A DNA stretch of 64,000 nt, taken from positions 1,644,881 through 1,708,880 of the forward strand of contig NZ_KI911784.1 in the NCBI RefSeq assembly GCF_000516515.1. Direction: 5' to 3'. The notes below the pieces were generated by a model that worked only from the letters and a program-made list of their open reading frames with translations, was not told the origin of the DNA and did no database searches. The first letter of the stretch is position 1. The number at the start of each line of letters is the position of its first letter. This document shows positions 28,371 through 37,900 of the stretch, piece by piece. Origin of the DNA: Chloroflexus sp. Y-396-1. GTDB taxonomy: Bacteria; Chloroflexota; Chloroflexia; Chloroflexales; Chloroflexaceae. A program made the translations under genes and the position numbers.

Positions 28371-29567
28371 ATGCCAAACGAACAGTTTTCTGGCCTCAGT
28401 ACGGCCGCCGTCCACGCTGGTGAACCCCGCCAGCGCGCATTCGATGCCATTACGCCACCTATTGTTCACAGTGCAACGTACACGTTTCGTGATAGCGCCG
28501 AGCTGATCGCATTTCAATCAGGTGAACTCGAACGAGAAGAGTACGGTCGCTACGGAAATCCGACCGTTCGTGCCGTCGAGGCTCGCCTTGCCGCCCTTGA
28601 GTCACCATCAGCGCCAGCAGCCGCTCTCCTTTGCGCATCGGGAATGAATGCGCTCACCACCGTGATGCTGGCGCTGCTCCCAAGCGGTAGCCACGTTATT
28701 CTGACTGACGACGGTTATCGGCGCACTCGCCAGTTTGTCCGCACGATGTTAGCGCGGCTCGGCGTATCGCACAGTGTAGTTGCGGCGGCTGATCCAACCG
28801 CTATTGCCGCAGCTATTCAACCAGGACGTACCCGCCTGATCGTTACTGAAGCGCCGACAAACCCTTACTTGCGCGTCATCGATCTGGCAGCAGTGGCTCA
28901 GATCGCCCGTGAACATCGCATAAAGACCGTGATCGACGCCACCTTTGCCACACCGTATAATATGCGTCCGCTTGAATACGGTATTGACCTGGTTGTTCAT
29001 AGCTGTAGCAAGTATTTGGCCGGACACAACGACTTACTGGCCGGCGTTATCATTGGTCGGCCTCCGATTATCAGTGCTCTGCGTGAAACGCAGGGGATTC
29101 TGGGTGGCATTTGCGACCCGCATACCGCCTACCTGCTTGGCCGTGGTTTGAAAACGTTTGCCCTCCGTATGGAACGTCACAATCAGAATGGACAGGCAGT
29201 CGCTGAATTCCTGAGCCGTCATCCAAGGGTCAGTCGGGTACATTACCCAGGATTGCCTTCACATCCTGATCATGCTATAGCCCGTGCCCAGATGCGAGGT
29301 TTTGGTGGCGTTGTATCGTTTGAAGTCGTTGGTGATCTGCAAAGTGCGATGGCAGTTGTTGATCGGATGCGTCTCGCCTACATTGCACCAAGTTTTGGCG
29401 GGGTGGAAAGTTTGGTTGAACAACCAGCTCTCATGAGTTACTATGAATTGAGTAGTGAAGAACGACTGGCGGTTGGTATCCGCGACAATCTCATCCGGCT
29501 TTCATGCGGGATCGAGGATGCGAGTGATTTGATCGCCGACCTGCAACAAGCACTTGCTGACGAATAA
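28371..29567 (+). CDS. PLP-dependent sulfur amino acid enzyme (cystathionine gamma-synthase family)
   Basis: 398 residues from ATG 28371, directly after the riboswitch terminator. Cys/Met metabolism PLP family: SATYTFRDSAEL, the YGRYGNPTVRAVE tetramer/PLP segment, LLCASGMNAL, and the PLP lysine in HSCSKYLAGHND. Family members catalyse gamma-replacement (cystathionine gamma-synthase, O-acetylhomoserine sulfhydrylase) or elimination (gamma/beta lyases). The SAM riboswitch and the adjacent MTHFR point to methionine biosynthesis, so a MetB/MetZ-like role is most likely, but the exact sulfur donor is undetermined. It is three bases from the next gene. Confidence 0.88.
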   Translation: MPNEQFSGLSTAAVHAGEPRQRAFDAITPPIVHSATYTFRDSAELIAFQSGELEREEYGRYGNPTVRAVEARLAALESPSAPAAALLCASGMNALTTVMLALLPSGSHVILTDDGYRRTRQFVRTMLARLGVSHSVVAAADPTAIAAAIQPGRTRLIVTEAPTNPYLRVIDLAAVAQIAREHRIKTVIDATFATPYNMRPLEYGIDLVVHSCSKYLAGHNDLLAGVIIGRPPIISALRETQGILGGICDPHTAYLLGRGLKTFALRMERHNQNGQAVAEFLSRHPRVSRVHYPGLPSHPDHAIARAQMRGFGGVVSFEVVGDLQSAMAVVDRMRLAYIAPSFGGVESLVEQPALMSYYELSSEERLAVGIRDNLIRLSCGIEDASDLIADLQQALADE

Positions 29568-29570
29568 GCT

Positions 29571-30494
29571 ATGCACTCAACCCTCCAACGCCGGCTGGCC
29601 GCCGGCCAGATTGTAGTTACCGGCGAGATAGCTCCGCCAAAGGGGGCGGCCAGAAGTCATCTCGAAACCCTGGCTCAAAATATTCGCAATTATGTCGATG
29701 CAGTCAATCTGACCGACAATCAACGTGGGATCGCCCGGATGTCGTCACTTGGTGGGAGCGTCATTTTACAGCAACTCGGTATTGAACCGATTATGCAAAT
29801 GACCTGCCAGCATCGCAACCGGATAGCTTTACAAGCTGACGCCCTGAGTGCCTCTGCTCTCGGTGTGCGTAATCTGCTGGCAATGACCGGCGATCATCCA
29901 CGCATTGGTGATCATCCAGAGGCCAAAAACGTTCTCGATCTGAACTCATTCCAGTTGATCCGCGTCTTGCGCACGTTGCGAGATCAGGCCACTTTCCAAT
30001 CAGGTACACCGCTGAAAGAAGCACCAAGTTTCTTTATCGGCAGTGTCGCGAACCCGAACGTCGAACGGGCAGCCCGGTTGGAAAAGAAGATTGAAGCTGG
30101 CGCAGAGTTTGTCCAGACACAACTTATCTTTGATGTAGCGCGCTTCCGGCAATGGATGGCCGATGTGCGGGCTGCTGGTTTGCATCAACAGGCGTACATC
30201 CTGGCCGGCGTGATGATCTTGCGCCGACCCAATTCAGCAATCTATTTACGCGATCACCTGCCTGGTACGCTTATGCCAGAATCTGTGATCGAACGTATGC
30301 AACGTGCGGCTGATAGTGAAGCTGAAGGAATTGCCCTGGCTGCCGAGTTGGTTAATGAACTGCTCAGTATTGAGGGTGTCGCTGGTGTTCACATTATGTC
30401 GGTCGATTGGACACGTGCGATTCCTCGTGTCGTGGAACAAGCCGGTCTGCTGCCACGACCACCGGTACCATCATCTGAGGAGAATGTGCTATAA
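29571..30494 (+). CDS. metF: Methylenetetrahydrofolate reductase
   Basis: 307 residues; ATG 29571 is three bases after the preceding stop, so translation is probably coupled. It has the MetF-like TIM barrel: VTGEIAPPKGA at the N-terminus (the E of the catalytic region), VDAVNLTDNQRG, MQMTCQHRNRIALQADAL, NLLAMTGDHP and AEFVQTQLIFD. It reduces methylene-THF to methyl-THF using a flavin, supplying the methyl group for methionine. The SAM-riboswitch context agrees. The length matches the short bacterial form. Confidence 0.9.
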   Translation: MHSTLQRRLAAGQIVVTGEIAPPKGAARSHLETLAQNIRNYVDAVNLTDNQRGIARMSSLGGSVILQQLGIEPIMQMTCQHRNRIALQADALSASALGVRNLLAMTGDHPRIGDHPEAKNVLDLNSFQLIRVLRTLRDQATFQSGTPLKEAPSFFIGSVANPNVERAARLEKKIEAGAEFVQTQLIFDVARFRQWMADVRAAGLHQQAYILAGVMILRRPNSAIYLRDHLPGTLMPESVIERMQRAADSEAEGIALAAELVNELLSIEGVAGVHIMSVDWTRAIPRVVEQAGLLPRPPVPSSEENVL

Positions 30495-30530
30495 CATGCT
30501 CAGCAAGTGCAAACAGAGCGAGAGTTGTCT

Positions 30531-31307
30531 ATGGCTATCATTCTGAAATCACCGGCCCAGATAGAACTCTTACGTGCTGCGGGCCAACTGGTACGACAGA
30601 CGTTTAACGTGCTGCGTGAATATATCCGACCGGGTGTTACCACGGCTGAACTCGATGCAATTGCTGAAGAGTTTATCCGTTCGCACGGCGCCGAACCGGT
30701 CTATAAAGGGTACGTGCCCGCCGGTCGCCGCGGGTATATTCCGCCTTTTCCGGGTACCATCTGCGCCTCCATTAATGATGTGATCTGCCACGGCATTCCG
30801 AGTAAACGCGACCGGCTCCGCCAGGGCGATATTGTCGGTATCGACATTGGGTTGCGCCTCAACGGTTGGATCGGCGATGCGTGCGAGACCTTCGCTGTGG
30901 GTGAAGTTGATGCTGAAACCCAGCGTTTGCTCGATGTTACCCGGCGCTGCCTTGAACTGGGAATTGAACAGGCGCGAGTGGGGAATCCTCTCCGGGCCAT
31001 CGGCGCGGCGATCCAACGTTATGCCGAAGCCAATGGTTTCTCGGTGGTACGGGAGTACACCGGCCACGGCCTGGGTCGGAATCTACACGAAGAACCAACG
31101 ATCCTCCATTACGACGATCCCCAGCAAACGCGCAAGATCGTGGCCGGTATGGTCTTTACGATTGAACCGATGATCAATGCTGGGAAAGCAGCCACTAAAG
31201 TTGACCGCGATGGCTGGACGGTGCGTACTGCGGACGGTAAGCGGTCGGCGCAATTCGAGCATACGCTGGCGATAACAGAAGACGGACCGATTATTTTGAC
31301 CGCTTGA
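30531..31307 (+). CDS. map: Methionine aminopeptidase, type I
   Basis: 258 residues from ATG 30531 (MAIILKSPAQIELLR); an upstream in-frame start adds only eight residues. It removes initiator methionine from nascent proteins. All five metal ligands are visible: Asp in VGIDIG, Asp in IGDACE, His in GHGLGRNLHEEP, Glu in FTIEPM and Glu in QFEHTL. The conserved His of CHGIPS is present. It is usually next to secY or adk; here it is the third gene of the SAM-riboswitch operon, 36 bases after metF. Confidence 0.95.
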   Translation: MAIILKSPAQIELLRAAGQLVRQTFNVLREYIRPGVTTAELDAIAEEFIRSHGAEPVYKGYVPAGRRGYIPPFPGTICASINDVICHGIPSKRDRLRQGDIVGIDIGLRLNGWIGDACETFAVGEVDAETQRLLDVTRRCLELGIEQARVGNPLRAIGAAIQRYAEANGFSVVREYTGHGLGRNLHEEPTILHYDDPQQTRKIVAGMVFTIEPMINAGKAATKVDRDGWTVRTADGKRSAQFEHTLAITEDGPIILTA

Positions 31308-31345
31308 ACGACACGACTGGCAGCGCAGCACTTCTAGGAGGATGT

Positions 31346-31609
31346 ATGAAGCTCGAAGAAGAACTGATCGCTGCCCTTGCTAGCGGTGATCAAACCCGTG
31401 CCATTGCGCTGGCTACCGAATTGCATGCCCGAGGCCTCGATATAGCAGCCATCGAGGCTGCGTTGGCACGTCAGCCTCACCTGGAAGAACAGCTCTGGGA
31501 GACGTTAAAGCAGGTGATCCCGATCTCGCGGCGTGCCCTGAAGCGACGAGCGATCCGCGCTGCCGAAGAACGAGACTGGGGAACCTGGGAAGAAGGGCGT
31601 CGTCGTTAA
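31346..31609 (+). CDS. Small helical protein of unknown function
   Basis: 87 residues from ATG 31346, with TAGGAGG upstream at good spacing. Predicted almost entirely helical (KLEEELIAALASGDQTRAIA, then a basic ALKRRAIRAAEERDWG and a C-terminal GRRR). It lies 38 bases after map on the same strand, so it is probably co-transcribed under the SAM riboswitch. No domain recognised. Confidence 0.65.
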   Translation: MKLEEELIAALASGDQTRAIALATELHARGLDIAAIEAALARQPHLEEQLWETLKQVIPISRRALKRRAIRAAEERDWGTWEEGRRR

Positions 31610-31904
31610 CGAGGTGCGGAGCGATTCGTAGCAAAGATGATGCATAGCATCTAAGAATGCTTATCCGAATATCGTGCCGACGGAATTCCGAGTCGGGGTA
31701 CAATGCCACCCTGCCCCTCCCGTTACCCCGTTACCCGACGTATCAACTATGTCCACGCTGCCTATTTCGCAGCTAGGGGTGCAGTGCCGCTACACTCGTC
31801 CATCAGGATGAAAAAGGTGCCATCTTTTCCGTTATGTTCCATCTATCGCGTGGTTTCATCCGTCATTCCGCGCCGACGAACATTTGGATAGGCACTTACA
31901 TGCG

Positions 31905-32348
31905 CTATTGAACACGGTAGATCACAATTGGCCGCACACCACTTTCGTCACGGAGTACGATCTCGACTTGATCGAGACGCAGTAAGCCACGCGACAACGG
32001 ATCATAATTGACTGCACCTTCCACATAGTAATAGTAGACGTGACCTTGAAAGCGGAAACCACGAATGTTGCTAGAATGAACAGTAATCCCCGGTTTGATT
32101 TCGATCACCGGATCAAGGATTGTACCGTTTATTCGCCCCTGAATCTCGCGGGCCAATTCGGTCACGTCCGGTGTCGTTGCCAATGGCGTGCGGAGCGGTA
32201 TCGATGACAACAACCAGACCAAGACGCTCAGAAGCAAGCATAACTCTAAACCCATCATGATCCAAAACAGGCCAGAATGCCCTACCCAAAAACGGCCTTT
32301 ACTCGTGATCCGCTGCTCTGCCCTAACAGACGCCATTGGCTTGATCAT
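31905..32348 (-). CDS. Membrane-anchored protein of unknown function
   Basis: 147 residues from the ATG at 32348 (MIKPMASVR), with AGGG eight bases upstream; an alternative ATG at 32393 has no Shine-Dalgarno. One hydrophobic segment (about residues 28-50, GLFWIMMGLELCLLLSVLVW) anchors an extracytoplasmic C-terminal domain with beta-rich character (VYYYYVEGAVNYDPLSRGLL, VEIVLRDESGVRP). No family recognised. It is on the opposite strand to the neighbouring YggT-like gene, 290 bases away. Confidence 0.65.
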   Translation of the reverse strand: MIKPMASVRAEQRITSKGRFWVGHSGLFWIMMGLELCLLLSVLVWLLSSIPLRTPLATTPDVTELAREIQGRINGTILDPVIEIKPGITVHSSNIRGFRFQGHVYYYYVEGAVNYDPLSRGLLRLDQVEIVLRDESGVRPIVIYRVQ

Positions 32349-32640
32349 CACAATTTCCCTATGCGTGACAATACTGTTGTCTGCAACTTCCATGCAGGCT
32401 TGCTAGTGAGTGAACTATAGTGTAGCAAATGACCATTACGAATGCCATAGGTCTTCGGTCACATTTCGCTGAGAATCATCAACGTATCTGACAGATGGAA
32501 CAACAACAATGACATATCGCACCCTACTGCTGACAATTCAGATATTTCGTTCAATCAACGGTCGTATCATCAGATGTTGCCGATTGCCAATATTAGACGT
32601 ATCATAGCCGTTGATAGTTCCATTGATCAGGAAGATGCCG

Positions 32641-32937
32641 ATGAATCGAGATACCATTGTTCGGATGCGGGAAGGAATTGCCCTAATTAGCGGAGCAATA
32701 TGCGGTTTGTTAACCGCACGGCTGGTGTTGAAAACACTGGCCGCACGTCCAGATAGTCTGGCGGTGATCTGGCTCTACAACCTGAGTAATCCGCTGGTTG
32801 CGCCACTGTCTATTCTTGATCGCGAACAACCTCGCTTTGGCGCAATCCTGGAGTTGAGTACGCTTGCGATGCTGTTAATACTAATCAGTCTAACGGCTTT
32901 GAGTTGGGTCTGGTTGGGAAGGATAGCACAACGATGA
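32641..32937 (+). CDS. YggT-like small membrane protein
   Basis: 98 residues from ATG 32641 with AGGAAG upstream. Two hydrophobic segments (about residues 10-32 and 68-95) flank a loop with NPLVAPLSILDREQPRFG, which resembles the conserved loop of YggT/Ycf19 family proteins (P-x-L-x-P-x-R). YggT proteins occur in membrane and cell-shape contexts; their function is poorly known. It overlaps the next gene by four bases (ATGA). Confidence 0.6.
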   Translation: MNRDTIVRMREGIALISGAICGLLTARLVLKTLAARPDSLAVIWLYNLSNPLVAPLSILDREQPRFGAILELSTLAMLLILISLTALSWVWLGRIAQR

Positions 32938-33320
32938 CCGAACAATTATCCACCCTTTTGAGCTGGATTCTTACGCTCATGATCACATGTCTCATCGTAG
33001 CGATGATCGTTCTCTGGCTCATCTGGCAACGCCTACGTCGCTTAAATGTTCCACCAAACGCTGGCTTCTTTGAAACAATGCATTACCTGCCAATTGCGCT
33101 ACCCATCGTGCTCGATTTGCTCGATTTGGGACTTGACATTCTGGCAGCTCCGATCAGTTGGCTTTTACTTGATCGGTTGGGATTACGAGGATTGCGTAAC
33201 AAAGCAGCGGTTGAAGCGTTGATCCCGTTTACCCAACCGATTCCAATCTTTACCATCGGTTGGGTCATTGCTCGTCTGACCGGTTTGGGAAAGACCGTGC
33301 CGGAAGAACGTCTAGGCTAG
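32934..33320 (+). CDS. Small membrane protein of unknown function
   Basis: 128 residues; ATG 32934 overlaps the stop of the YggT-like gene, so translation is coupled. N-terminal transmembrane helix (SWILTLMITCLIVAMIVLWL) followed by RLRRLNVPP, then a second, partly amphipathic segment rich in Leu/Asp (PIALPIVLDLLDLGLDILAA, PISWLLLDRLGL) and a C-terminal hydrophobic IPIFTIGWVIARLTGLG. No known domain. It probably works with its partner at the membrane. Confidence 0.7.
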   Translation: MTEQLSTLLSWILTLMITCLIVAMIVLWLIWQRLRRLNVPPNAGFFETMHYLPIALPIVLDLLDLGLDILAAPISWLLLDRLGLRGLRNKAAVEALIPFTQPIPIFTIGWVIARLTGLGKTVPEERLG

Positions 33321-33339
33321 TTCGCTATTCCGCATTACC

Positions 33340-33670
33340 TTTATGGGATCGCAAAGGCTTTTAACGTTTCCGGTTTTCGGTTGGGTGTGATACACCTGTG
33401 TACATCATACACTCCCTTACAGCACCCCGTAATCTGTCGCTTCCCTTTCCCTGGGATCGCACGGTTTTCTGGTTCATGTCCAACGGTGTATGGCCCCCTC
33501 ACCTTCCCCCTAACCCCCTTCCTCTTCCACAAGGGGAGAGGAAGGGGGAACATAGAGTGGGGTGCCTACCGCGCTAAAGACGCTGACAAGGGAGCTGAAC
33601 AACGTGAGGAAGAGTGTAGAGCGAGTGGAGAATCCGCTCCTCTCACTCACTCCTCTTTCCTCTCTTCCGA
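33340..33670 (+). repeat. Dispersed repeat R3, copy b, with CT-rich hairpin
   Basis: It aligns in order with R3a: CTTTTAACGTTTCCGGTTTT, then CTTACAGCACCCCGTAATCT and TTTCCCTGGGATCGCACGG (33410-33470), and a CT-rich end CCGCTCCTCTCACTCACTCC. A CT-rich inverted repeat is inserted at 33514-33548 (CCCCCTTCCTC pairing with GAGGAAGGGGG). It ends a few bases before the C45 gene stop. Confidence 0.5.
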
Positions 33671-33672
33671 CC

Positions 33673-34839
33673 TTACAGGGTCACCGGTACAAACGGTACC
33701 TGACAGGGGATATGTGCGGCAACGTGCATCGTTCGGTGGCTGAGATCAATAATAACCCCACAAACGCTCTCATTCCGGTCAACCGCGGCTATTCGCGGGT
33801 CGGGATGACGACAGATACAGCGTGGTGCGCCTTCGTGATCGCGGAGGATTGCCTGTAATACATCCAGTCCGATCCGACCAGCAGACTCCTGTAGCAATGT
33901 CCAAGCCCTTCCATACCGTTCACGACTCGTCGAAGTCGGTTCGAGAGCACACTCACCGGCAGCAGTAGTGGCATCGAGACAATGATTAGCATGCGCCAAT
34001 AATCCTTCGTGGGGCAACAATTCAGCCACACCGGTTGGTGTTAGTTCAAAGGCCAGCAATTGACCATCTGCACTGGCCAAGGTAATACACGATGATCCAC
34101 CTGCCGGAATCTGTTTAGCCAGACGGCGTGCCGTCATTACATCAGTTGCCTGCAACATCAGGCGTAGCAAGACGTGTACCGGCATTCCCTGGCGCTGACC
34201 ATCTGTGGTCGAACGAAGGAGATTTAAGCCAACTGCAATTCCAGCCTGATTCAGCCCAATCTTCGCTACCATTCCTGCCTCGGTTAGAGTTAAGATTGAG
34301 GGGAAGCGTGGGTCGTCAATGCGCAATACAATACAGGCTGCTCGCTGGTCACCCTGCCAGTCCCAGGTTTGCGCCAACCATACCTCATCGTGTACAGTAG
34401 CCGGTGGCGCCGCAGCCGCAGTTGTACATTCGCCATCATCACCAACCGGCAGATCGCTCGTTGCAGCCGATTCCGTATGTTCTGGTACCCCTGCCGCACG
34501 ATTGCGCGAGAGAGCCAGTGCTGCATCAGGGTGATGAACACCGACGCCAATCCCGGCCAGTAATTCGGTGCGAACATTTAACGCGATAATTTCAGCCAGC
34601 GTTCTTCCTGCTCCAACAGCAATACCTTGCATTTCGGCCAACACGTTAGGAGCAATTTCACGTAACAATGGCTCGTAAGTTAAGGCCTCACATTGGACGG
34701 CTTCCCAATCCATCCCTCGCCGATGCGCAAACAGACGGGCATAACTGGCAATACTATGCCTGATCAGTGAGGCGGCGGCTGCGCCGTATTGCAGACCTCG
34801 TTCGTATGGCTCACCAGAAATAGTAATCAGCGGAAACAT
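33673..34839 (-). CDS. C45-family acyltransferase/peptidase (isopenicillin N acyltransferase-like)
   Basis: 388 residues from ATG 34839 with AGGAG ten bases upstream. N-terminal nucleophile hydrolase of the C45 / acyl-CoA:6-aminopenicillanate acyltransferase type: GEPYERGLQYG at the start, MQGIAVGAGRTLAEIIALNV, the presumptive autocleavage/nucleophile region DGECTT (about residue 140), WDWQGDQRAACIVL, and GMVAKIGLNQAGIAVGLNLL. Family members self-process and transfer or hydrolyse acyl groups on small amides or peptides; the substrate is unknown here. An Ala/Pro-rich insertion follows the putative Cys (AAAAPPATVHDE), making the processing site slightly unusual. Confidence 0.82.
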   Translation of the reverse strand: MFPLITISGEPYERGLQYGAAAASLIRHSIASYARLFAHRRGMDWEAVQCEALTYEPLLREIAPNVLAEMQGIAVGAGRTLAEIIALNVRTELLAGIGVGVHHPDAALALSRNRAAGVPEHTESAATSDLPVGDDGECTTAAAAPPATVHDEVWLAQTWDWQGDQRAACIVLRIDDPRFPSILTLTEAGMVAKIGLNQAGIAVGLNLLRSTTDGQRQGMPVHVLLRLMLQATDVMTARRLAKQIPAGGSSCITLASADGQLLAFELTPTGVAELLPHEGLLAHANHCLDATTAAGECALEPTSTSRERYGRAWTLLQESAGRIGLDVLQAILRDHEGAPRCICRHPDPRIAAVDRNESVCGVIIDLSHRTMHVAAHIPCQVPFVPVTL

Positions 34840-34981
34840 GAGGCTTTTACTCCTAATAGCCCGATGCCCGGTAGTGCGTAACAATCTACCCCTGAGCGGA
34901 AGAGTTTTACATCCTTATCTAAATAGTAACACTACAGCCACTCTTCCGGGTAATGTGATAATTAGAACCGGACGCTACAAG

Positions 34982-37900
34982 CTATGGCACAATCCGCACA
35001 ATTGTAGAATCTTGCCAGAGGTACGGATGATCGCTCTGATCAGTTGCGCTCGCCTGAACTGTTATCGGTACCGCACCTACCGGAACGGAGCCGGCGACGA
35101 GCGGGACGGTAAAGGTGTTTCCATTCCCGGCCGCCAGTAAACCAACACTGATGGTCATAACCTGACCACTGATGGTACACGGGCCAGGGGCAGCGGTACA
35201 CGCACCCGAAGCGAAACTTATCCCACCGGGCAAGGTGATGGTGAGCTGTAGATTACGGGCCGCACCAGCAGTGATGCCACTTGCCTGATTGTTGTAACTC
35301 ACGGTGAGATCGAAACTGCTCTCTGTTGAAACGGAAGATGCAGAAGAGGTTGCCTGCACGTTCACATCAGGAGCTGGCGGTGGCGTTACATATAGCGGTA
35401 CACCGGTTTGCCCTTCCTGGATGAAGTGATTCTCACTGGAAGGACTATTTGTGCAGGTCACAATCCGCCACCAACCGGGCTGTGGCAAAGGTATGACATC
35501 ACCACCACGCTCAGTTGCGCTACCGTTGTTCCATTGACCATCCCCGGAAGCAGTACCAACAATCCCACCACTCTGACCGGTCGGGTCGTAGAGCGATCCA
35601 GGTGGATAATAGCGCACCCAGGCAGTGCCTACATCGTTTAGATCAAAGTTGTGGAAGGCAACACTACTCAAGCCCGGCGCCACATATTGGAAGAACGTCG
35701 TGCACACAGGTGTTCCCGGTGGATGGCGCAGACTCTGACGCAAGATTCCCTGCACAACCTCGTCGCCCGTTCCCGGTATACCGTCCAAATCAACCGTCGG
35801 CGCCCCACTGCCACTCCAACCACTGCGTACTGCCCAGCCATTAGTATCATTATCGGGAACACTCGCAACCAGGAGATAGACGCCGCATGGCGTTGGATTA
35901 CTGATACCAGGCAAGCTAACCCACGTCGTGGCATCACCAGTATTGGGGAGATAGTTAGCGCTGGTTACCAGCATACCAACTGTCGGCGGATAACCATCGC
36001 TTACCTGCCAGCCTAATGGCATCTGGTAGAGAGCAAACGTTGTTGTTTCAGCCACGCCACGAATAACATCTGCTGGATTTGCTGTCGGGTTGATCGAAGG
36101 ACTGAGCAATTCAACCGCTAATTGACCGGTTACACCACATGGTACATCAATGCGCACAATTGATGCACCCTCGTTGGAACCGTAGAAATTCCAGTTGTAG
36201 GTGGTATAGTTGGGACCGGCTGTTTGCAATGCTGTTGGGTCTTGCGTTAATAGCACTGGTGTTTCATCAATAATCGTGACCGTGGCAATTGCCGGGTTAC
36301 CCAAAGTAGCGCCACTCGGATTACTTAGTTCGATTTGAATCGTCTCAAACGACTGGTCGCCGGTATTATTATTCCATATCTGGATTGTGAACGTTTCACT
36401 TATCTCACCCGGTGCAAAGGTGAGTGTACCATTCGTCGGTAGGTAATCGTGATTCGGTGCTGAGCCGTCCCCCGGTTGAGCAGTGCCACCGGTCACGGTT
36501 GCATAATCGACCGTAACCGGTATAGAGTGTGCTCGACTCAAGATCACAGTCAGTGTAGCCAAACCGCTGCTCTCGTCAACAATGATGTCGCTTCTAGCAA
36601 ACCGAACCGCAGGCGGATCATCATCACGGATGACACCGACCCCAAGACCATCGCTGATGACCAACGTCTCATCAGTCACGATGTTCGTCGGCTGACCAGG
36701 TAATGTCGCCCGCGGATTACTCAAACTAACGGTGAAAAATTCATCGTCTTCGGCCAGGGTATCACCGATCACGCCAACCGGTAGCGTCGCCTGCAACAAG
36801 CCAGCAGGGATGGTGAGCGTTCCCGATGTAGAGTTGTAATCTAGGCCGGCAGTAGCCGTACCATCATTTGTTACGTAGTCAATCAGGACATCGCGATCCG
36901 AAACTCGGTTCAGACGCACGATAAAGTTGCTGTTGGCTACTCCACTATCACCTTCAAACCGCACGACATCTTCGATACTTATACGTACTGGCTCGTTATC
37001 ACGGTTGATCACAGTTACACTATTCGGCGTCGGTGAGAGACCATTGTAGAAGGGATCGGTACTGATAGCAGGCGCAAACTGAACTGTAAACGGTTGATGA
37101 CCGTCTTCAAGCGAATCATCAACGCCGCTTACGATAAACACCGCGTCAGTATTCCAGTTTGTACTATCAAAGATAACACTGGTCGGCGTTACACTACCTT
37201 CGGTTGAGTCACTGACCGTAGCACTGACCTGTACCGCTGCTGTAGGCTGGCTGGTCAGACGCAGTCTGATGGTGATACTGTCACCGTTTTCCGACACAAC
37301 CAATGCTGCTGGAACAGTAACAACAAAGCCTGCTGTATCGTTATCGAGAATGGTGAGGGCAAGCGATGGACCACTTAACCCGTTGTAGAACGAATCGGTA
37401 CTACTTGCCTGATGAGTGATAGCGACAGTCTGCACAGCTTCAGCGATTGCATCTTCGGGCACAGAGATCGTGACGGTCTGCGGTGTATTCCAATTCGCAT
37501 CGGTGAAGGTAAGCGTGGTCACCAGGCTACCATTCACCAAGGCCGCACCCTGTCCGTCGATTGTTACCGTGACGTCTGCCGTGGGTTCCGTAGCCAGAGT
37601 TACGGTGTAGTTAACACTGCTACCTTCAGTGACGGTCAGCGTCGTGGTACTCAGATCAATCCCCGGAATATCATCATCAATGACTGTCACCGGCAGGGTG
37701 CTGCCTAGACTGTTGTAAGGCGGATCGGAACTAGTCGTAGCGTGCAATATGGTGTGATTACGTGGCATGCGAGCAATCTGATCGACATTGGGTTCGAGTA
37801 CGCTCACCGTTTGCGCACTGTTCCAATTCGCTGAGGTAAAGTTCAGAGTTGTGGTTGCACTACCGTTCACCAGCAAATATCCCTGACCGTCGATGGTCAC

